Positions 6,201 through 10,474 of a stretch of 10,474 nucleotides of DNA are shown in pieces. The stretch comes from Planctomycetota bacterium. Lineage in GTDB: Bacteria; Planctomycetota; UBA1135; UBA2386. Where the stretch lies: assembly GCA_020425885.1 (NCBI GenBank), contig JAGQRA010000756.1, positions 1 through 10,474 of the forward strand. Direction: 5' to 3'. The stretch's first letter is position 1. Every line of letters begins with the position of its first letter. The position numbers were made by a program, and so were the translations under genes. The notes under the pieces were generated by a model. That model saw nothing but the letters and a program-made list of their open reading frames with translations, did not search any database and had not been told where the DNA came from.

Positions 6201-7364
6201 ATGGTGCGCCCCCGAGGTACGGCCCCTGCATTGCACGCGCTCCGTGGCTGGGCGTTCGCAGTGCTCTGCATCCTGCTCGGCATCCTGGCCGGCCGGCTCA
6301 TGCCGGGGGAACCGCCGGCGCCGCTCTGGCGGGAGACGCCCATCGCCGCTCCGACACAGGTGGCTCCTCCTGGCAGCTTCGCCGAGATCGTCGCGGCCGC
6401 TCAGCCGGGCATCGTGTCAGTCCGGGTCCGGCTCCCGGATCAGGTCGACGAGGCCGGAACGGGGGCCGCTGGCGCCGATCACATGCGCTGGTCGACGGAA
6501 CTGCTCGAACACGATTCCGGCTATCGCAACGGTTCGGGCTTCGTGGTGCACGCCAGTGGGCTGGTCGTCACCAGTCGGCATGTCGTGGCCGCGGCCGTAT
6601 CGATCGAGGTGCTGGTGGCGAACCAACGCCCGATGCAGGCCGTGGTGTTCGGCGAGGACATCGCCGCCGACCTCGCCTTGCTGCGGCTCGAGGATCCGCC
6701 GGCCGACCTGCATGCGCTGCCGCTGGGCTGCAGTGAGGACGTGCGGGCCGGCGACTGGATCGTCGCCTTCGGCAATCCCTGTGGTTTCGATCAGACCGTG
6801 ACGGCGGGCATCGTCAGCTTCGTCGGCCGGCACCTGCCGCATTCTGATCTTGCCGTGACCAGCGACTTCCTGCAGATCAGCGCGGCGGTGAACCCCGGCA
6901 GCTCTGGTGGACCGGTGTTGGCAATGGACGGCCGTGTGGTCGGGGTGACGACGAAAGCTGCGGTCGAGGCGCAGGGGATCTCGTTTGCCGTGCCGAGCAA
7001 GACCTTGAAATGGGCTCTGGCGGCCATGGAGCGGAGTCGCGATGGCCGCGTCCGACGTGGCTACCTCGGCATCGAGTTCGCGACCAGGGCGGCCGGCGAC
7101 GGCAGCAGCTGCGGCGGCGCCGTCATCCTGCGCGTGCTCGAGGGAGCACCGGCCGCGGCGGCCGGGATTCGACGCGGCGACGTGATCCTGGCGGTCGATG
7201 GGGTGCCGATCGCGGATGCCGGCATGCTGCACGAGCGCATCGTCAACGGGGCGCCGGGCTCACAACTCGCGATGCAGGTGTTGCGGAGCGGGTCCGTTCG
7301 CGATTCGATCGAGGCAGTTCTCAGCGAGATGGCAGGTTCCACGGCCGAGGTGCCCTGGAACTGA
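6201..7364 (+). CDS. htrA: membrane-anchored HtrA/DegS-like serine protease with one PDZ domain
   Basis: Predicted envelope quality-control or signalling protease. Of the 387 residues, about 16-34 form one hydrophobic N-terminal segment (WAFAVLCILLGILAGRL) behind basic residues, so the enzyme is probably tethered with its catalytic part outside the cytosol. The trypsin-like domain (about 60-280) has the triad H127 in VVTSRHVV, D157 in DIAADLALL and S235 in NPGSSGGPV. The usual forms are TNNHVV and GNSGG, so both motifs vary beside, not at, the catalytic residues. A single PDZ domain (about 286-376, YLGIEF, then GIRRGDVILAVDGVPI) follows, as in DegS rather than the two-PDZ DegP. ATG 6201 places the hydrophobic anchor correctly; GTG 6204 is an alternative. 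It is divergent from nfu and followed 24 bases later by a kinase-like gene. Confidence 0.9.
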   Translation: MVRPRGTAPALHALRGWAFAVLCILLGILAGRLMPGEPPAPLWRETPIAAPTQVAPPGSFAEIVAAAQPGIVSVRVRLPDQVDEAGTGAAGADHMRWSTELLEHDSGYRNGSGFVVHASGLVVTSRHVVAAAVSIEVLVANQRPMQAVVFGEDIAADLALLRLEDPPADLHALPLGCSEDVRAGDWIVAFGNPCGFDQTVTAGIVSFVGRHLPHSDLAVTSDFLQISAAVNPGSSGGPVLAMDGRVVGVTTKAAVEAQGISFAVPSKTLKWALAAMERSRDGRVRRGYLGIEFATRAAGDGSSCGGAVILRVLEGAPAAAAGIRRGDVILAVDGVPIADAGMLHERIVNGAPGSQLAMQVLRSGSVRDSIEAVLSEMAGSTAEVPWN

Positions 7365-7388
7365 CCAGGATCGCCTTCCCGGGTCGCG

Positions 7389-8057
7389 GTGGCCGAGACG
7401 ACGTTGGATCCAGTTCTTCGTGAAGCCCTGATGTTCGCAGCGCCGGGGATCGTGCATCGGCTCGGCAACGCGATGTTCACGATCCAGGGCCAGGCCCAGC
7501 TCCTCGGCAGCGTCGGTCCCGAGGCCCGTGAGCGCCGATCGATCCTCAATGCGAGCGAACGCGCCGGGCGGACACTGGCCTTGATGCGTGCGCTGCTCGG
7601 CCACCACCATGACCAACCCGAGGACGCTTCCACCCTGGTCGCGATGGTCTGCGAGGTGCTCGGAATAGCGGTCCGGGAGGGCGGCCACACCATCTCGGCC
7701 CGTCTCCCCGACGATGGCGAATTCCGCGGTGTCGATCCGGGGATGTTCTATCCGGCCGTGCTGGAGGCGATCCGGCTCCTGGTCGCGGCGTTGCCGGTCG
7801 GGCAGCCGGGGAACATCGAACTCCAGCTCGGTGATGGCGAACGCGGGCAGGTCGTGGTCCGGGTGCGCTATGCGGCCAGGCGCGGCAGCCTGCCGTTCCC
7901 GCTGGCGACCGAGGCGATCGACGCCGATCTCGAGCGGGCCCTGCGCCCCATGCCGTCGCGCCCGACGGTGCGCATTGTCGACCGCGGTTTCGATGATCGG
8001 GGCTTCGATCTGGTCTTCGGTGGCATCGAGGTTCTCGGTGCCGGTGCCGAACCTTGA
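7389..8057 (+). CDS. degenerate histidine-kinase-like / phosphotransferase-like protein
   Basis: Tentative family call. The 222-residue soluble protein starts with a helical segment, GIVHRLGNAMFTIQGQAQLLG (19-40 region), resembling the dimerisation helix of sensor kinases. H23 with N27 stands in the H-x3-N phosphoacceptor pattern. A second helix follows (RSILNASERAGRTLALMRALLG, broken here at about residues 50-71). The C-terminal half resembles the size and place of a kinase ATP domain, but the helix AVLEAIRLLVAALP lacks the N-box Asn, and no D-x-G-x-G or glycine-rich lid is present. This resembles ChpT-type histidine phosphotransferases in plan. GTG 7389 is the likely start, 24 bases after the protease; ATG 7431 is possible and would keep H23. 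Neither has a good ribosome site. Position before PhoB/PhoR-type genes suggests a role in phosphorelay. Confidence 0.6.
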   Translation: MAETTLDPVLREALMFAAPGIVHRLGNAMFTIQGQAQLLGSVGPEARERRSILNASERAGRTLALMRALLGHHHDQPEDASTLVAMVCEVLGIAVREGGHTISARLPDDGEFRGVDPGMFYPAVLEAIRLLVAALPVGQPGNIELQLGDGERGQVVVRVRYAARRGSLPFPLATEAIDADLERALRPMPSRPTVRIVDRGFDDRGFDLVFGGIEVLGAGAEP

Positions 8058-8142
8058 ACGCACCTTCATCGATTCTTCGCGGAGGGCACTAGGCTACCGA
8101 CCCAGTCGATTCCCGACGCTCCCAGCAAGCAGGTCCGCGCCA

Positions 8143-8838
8143 GTGAAGCAGAAGATCCTGATCATCGAGGACGAGCCCGACATCCTCGAGGTCATGCAGT
8201 ACAACCTCCAACGCGACGGCTACAAGGTCATCGCCTGTCGCAACGGCGAACAGGGCCTGAGCCGTATCCGCACCGACGCCCCGAATCTCGTCGTGCTCGA
8301 CCTGATGTTGCCGGGGATGGACGGCGTCGAGGTCTGTCGCCAGGTCAAGTCCGATGCGGTGACGCGCGGCATTCCGATCATCATGGTCACGGCCAAGAGC
8401 GAGGAGAGCGATGTCGTGCTCGGGCTCGGCCTCGGTGCCGACGACTACATCACCAAGCCGTTCAGTCCGCGCGAGCTGCTGGCGCGGATCGACGTCGTGC
8501 TGCGTCGCGGTCCGTTGCGCGATGAGGTCGGCGCCAAGGACCGGGTCGTTCGTGGCAGCCTGCAGGTGGACCTGATCCGGCACGAGGCCCGGATCGGCGA
8601 CCGGCTGTTGACCCTGACCCCGACGGAGATGCGGTTGCTGCATTTCCTGGCCTCGCACCCCGGTCGCGTCTTTCCGCGCGGTCACCTCCTCAGCCGCGTG
8701 ATCGGCGAGGATGCCGTGGTGACGGACCGCAACATCGACGTCCACGTCCGGGCCTTGCGTCAGAAGCTCGGTGAACAGCAGACTCTGATCGAGACCGTGC
8801 GCGGCGTCGGCTATCGTTTCGCCGAGAGCGCCCAATAG
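8143..8838 (+). CDS. phoB: PhoB-type response regulator
   Basis: OmpR/PhoB-family transcription factor switched on by phosphorylation. The 231 residues divide into a receiver domain (about 4-120) and a winged-helix DNA-binding domain (about 135-228). The receiver has the acidic pocket E9-D10, the phosphoacceptor D53 in VVLDLMLPGMDG, T83 in MVTAK and K105 in ITKPFSP. The winged helix shows LTLTPTEMRLLHFLA, the recognition region TDRNIDVHVRALRQKLG and ETVRGVGYRF. The start GTG 8143 gives the conserved N-terminus MKQKILIIEDEPD; a modest AGG at 8131-8133 lies upstream. It precedes a PhoR-type kinase by 67 bases, as in phosphate two-component systems. No pst or phoU gene is in view, so phosphate as the signal is inferred from family resemblance only. 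Confidence 0.88.
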   Translation: MKQKILIIEDEPDILEVMQYNLQRDGYKVIACRNGEQGLSRIRTDAPNLVVLDLMLPGMDGVEVCRQVKSDAVTRGIPIIMVTAKSEESDVVLGLGLGADDYITKPFSPRELLARIDVVLRRGPLRDEVGAKDRVVRGSLQVDLIRHEARIGDRLLTLTPTEMRLLHFLASHPGRVFPRGHLLSRVIGEDAVVTDRNIDVHVRALRQKLGEQQTLIETVRGVGYRFAESAQ

Positions 8839-8905
8839 AAGGGCGACCGTAGATCCGAGGACCAGCGCTGCAGAACTCCGATCATGCACCTGCTGTGAGC
8901 GGCCG

Positions 8906-10105
8906 ATGATCGGCGCGACTCTGGCCTGGATCGTGGCGGCCATCGCCGTCACCGGCTGCGTCAGGTTGGGCCGCGAACTGCGCCGCCAGCGCGACGCGGC
9001 CAGGACGCGTCAGGATTCGACCCGTTCCGCCGAGCAGGCCGCCGCGGCGCACCGCGTCGAGGTGGCGCGCCTGCGCGCCGGTCTCGGCGGCATCGGGGAC
9101 GGCATTCTGGTGCTCGACAAGGAGCAGCGCCTGGTCGCCGGCAATGCGGCGGCGGCCGAGCTGACCGGGCAGCCGGTCGATCGCGGCCTGGGACGCCCGC
9201 TGACCGAGATGCTGCCGTGGGGGCAGCTGGTGGCGGCGTTCGCCGAGATCGATGCCGGTGACGAGACGAAGCGCCAACGTGAGTTCGAGTTCTCGGGCAT
9301 GCCCGATGACGGCGGCAACGACCGCGCCTTGTTCGTGCGGGTCCGGCTGCTGCCCGGGCTCGGCTACGTCATCGTGATCGATGATCAGAGCCGTCTCAAG
9401 CAGCTGGAGTCGCTGCGCCGTGACTTCGTCGCCAACGTCTCGCACGAGCTCAAGACCCCGTTGGCCGCCATCAAGGGCTTCGTCGAGACCATGCTCGAGG
9501 ACGCCGACATGCCGGCCGCCACGCGCCAGCGCTTTCTCGAGCGGGTCGCCACCCAGAGCGAACGGCTCAACAGCCTGGTCGGCGATCTGCTGACCCTGTC
9601 GCGGCTCGACGAGGTCGAGACCCTGCCCGAGGGACGGTGCGACCTGGCCGCGGTCACGGCCGAGACCGTGCGCGACCTGCAGTCGCTCGCCGACAGCAAC
9701 GACATCGACCTGACGACTCACGGCTTCGAAGTCGATCTGCGGGTGCGCGCCGAACGCGAGGCGATGCGGCAGGTGATCGGCAACCTGATCGACAACGCGA
9801 TCAAGTACACCCCGAAGGGGGGCAAGGTCACGGTCAGGGCCGCGGCGACGGCCGACACCATCAGACTCGCCGTCACCGACACCGGCATCGGTCTCGGCCC
9901 CGAGCACCAGGAGCGCGTCTTCGAGCGCTTCTACCGCGTCGATCGGGCACGCTCGCGCGAACTCGGTGGCACCGGGCTCGGCCTGTCGATCGTCAAGAAC
10001 ACGGTACGCAGTCTCGGCGGCGAGGTCGGCCTCGAGAGCGCCGTCGGCCGCGGCAGCACGTTCTGGGTCGAACTGCCGCGGCTGGCCGGCGACGAGCTGG
10101 GCTGA
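8906..10105 (+). CDS. phoR: PhoR-type sensor histidine kinase
   Basis: Membrane sensor kinase, presumably for the adjacent PhoB-type regulator. The 399 residues contain one N-terminal membrane segment (about 3-19, ATLAWIVAAIAVTGCV) and a charged helical linker. A PAS-like domain follows at about 58-165 (GIGDGILVLDKEQRLVAGN). The HisKA domain has H180 in FVANVSHELKTPLAAIKGF. The HATPase_c domain has the N-box GNLIDNAIKYTPKGG (N297), the G1 box D325-T-G-I-G, the F-box region ERFYRVD and the G2 box GGTGLGLS (354-361). All catalytic features are intact. There is no sizeable periplasmic loop, so any signal is probably sensed in the membrane or cytosol or passed by a partner, as with PhoR. ATG 8906 has only a weak GAG upstream; a four-codon MHLL reading (8884-8898) ends just before it. 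Confidence 0.9.
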   Translation: MIGATLAWIVAAIAVTGCVRLGRELRRQRDAARTRQDSTRSAEQAAAAHRVEVARLRAGLGGIGDGILVLDKEQRLVAGNAAAAELTGQPVDRGLGRPLTEMLPWGQLVAAFAEIDAGDETKRQREFEFSGMPDDGGNDRALFVRVRLLPGLGYVIVIDDQSRLKQLESLRRDFVANVSHELKTPLAAIKGFVETMLEDADMPAATRQRFLERVATQSERLNSLVGDLLTLSRLDEVETLPEGRCDLAAVTAETVRDLQSLADSNDIDLTTHGFEVDLRVRAEREAMRQVIGNLIDNAIKYTPKGGKVTVRAAATADTIRLAVTDTGIGLGPEHQERVFERFYRVDRARSRELGGTGLGLSIVKNTVRSLGGEVGLESAVGRGSTFWVELPRLAGDELG

Positions 10106-10117
10106 GCGGGGCCCGGC

Positions 10118-10138
10118 ACCGGACTGAGCGGGTCCAGG

Positions 10139-10139
<1 letters not shown>
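10118..10139. terminator. weak hairpin between convergent phoR and thiC
   Basis: In the 33-base gap between the two stop codons, ACCGGAC (10118-10124) can pair with GTCC and GGT (10132-10139), with A10136 bulged and a 7-base loop. There is no T-run. The position suits a shared transcript end, but the structure is short and imperfect. A 9-base direct repeat, CTGAGCGGG at 10102 and 10124, also lies here. Confidence 0.25.

Positions 10140-10474
<335 letters not shown>

Noticed and set aside
8065..8112. Possible promoter (TAGGCT at 8090) and a TCGATTC direct repeat (8069 and 8106) before the PhoB-type gene
   Set aside because: No acceptable -35 at normal spacing, and the 7-base repeat does not resemble known PhoB sites. 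Too weak to annotate.
8884..8898. Four-codon reading MHLL before the PhoR-type gene as a regulatory upstream ORF
   Set aside because: It has no ribosome site, and a four-codon frame arises easily by chance.
8882..9907. 341-codon - strand frame opposite the PhoR-type gene
   Set aside because: It is a shadow of a complete histidine kinase with all catalytic boxes; the product has no recognisable domain.

Overview
The window is about 10.5 kb of gene-dense, high-GC bacterial chromosome with strong G/C preference at third codon positions. It carries housekeeping genes only. I see no insertion sequence, phage gene, CRISPR array, tRNA or rRNA. The gene set (type II fatty acid synthesis, D-Ala-D-Ala ligase, membrane-anchored HtrA-type protease, PhoB/PhoR-type pair, ThiC) fits a free-living, probably Gram-negative bacterium. 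A planctomycete-like or other GC-rich environmental lineage is possible, but this is only an impression and I cannot place it from the sequence alone.

Layout on the + strand: the 3' part of fabG (2-622), acpP (819-1064) and fabF (1114-2352) form a fatty-acid cluster that ends at a terminator-like hairpin (2426-2443). A 110-residue protein of unknown function (2592-2924) overlaps a ROK-family sugar kinase (2924-3853) by one base, and ddl follows (3933-5033). Next, on the - strand, come nfu (6068-5499) and a small CxxC zinc-ribbon-like gene coupled to it by a GTGA overlap (5502 down to 5131, or to 5082 if a one-base frameshift is corrected). Divergent from nfu on the + strand is an HtrA-like protease (6201-7364), then a degenerate histidine-kinase-like protein (7389-8057), a PhoB-type regulator (8143-8838) and a PhoR-type sensor kinase (8906-10105). 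The 3' end of thiC enters convergently from the right edge on the - strand.

How the genes relate: fabG, acpP and fabF supply the reductase, carrier and condensing enzyme of one pathway. The overlaps unknown gene/ROK kinase and nfu/zinc-ribbon suggest co-translated pairs. The protease, degenerate kinase, PhoB and PhoR lie in a row and may form an envelope or phosphate sensing group, which is inference from position.

The most interesting points are: (1) a 23-bp inverted repeat holding the stop codons of two convergent genes at exactly mirrored positions, so that both proteins end in ELMS; (2) the apparent one-base frameshift in the zinc-ribbon gene, whose restored frame ends inside that repeat; (3) probable leaderless starts for the divergent pair nfu and htrA; (4) a kinase-like protein with a candidate phosphoacceptor His but no recognisable ATP-binding boxes, next to a PhoB/PhoR pair. 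I found no clear multi-gene system of a previously undescribed type.
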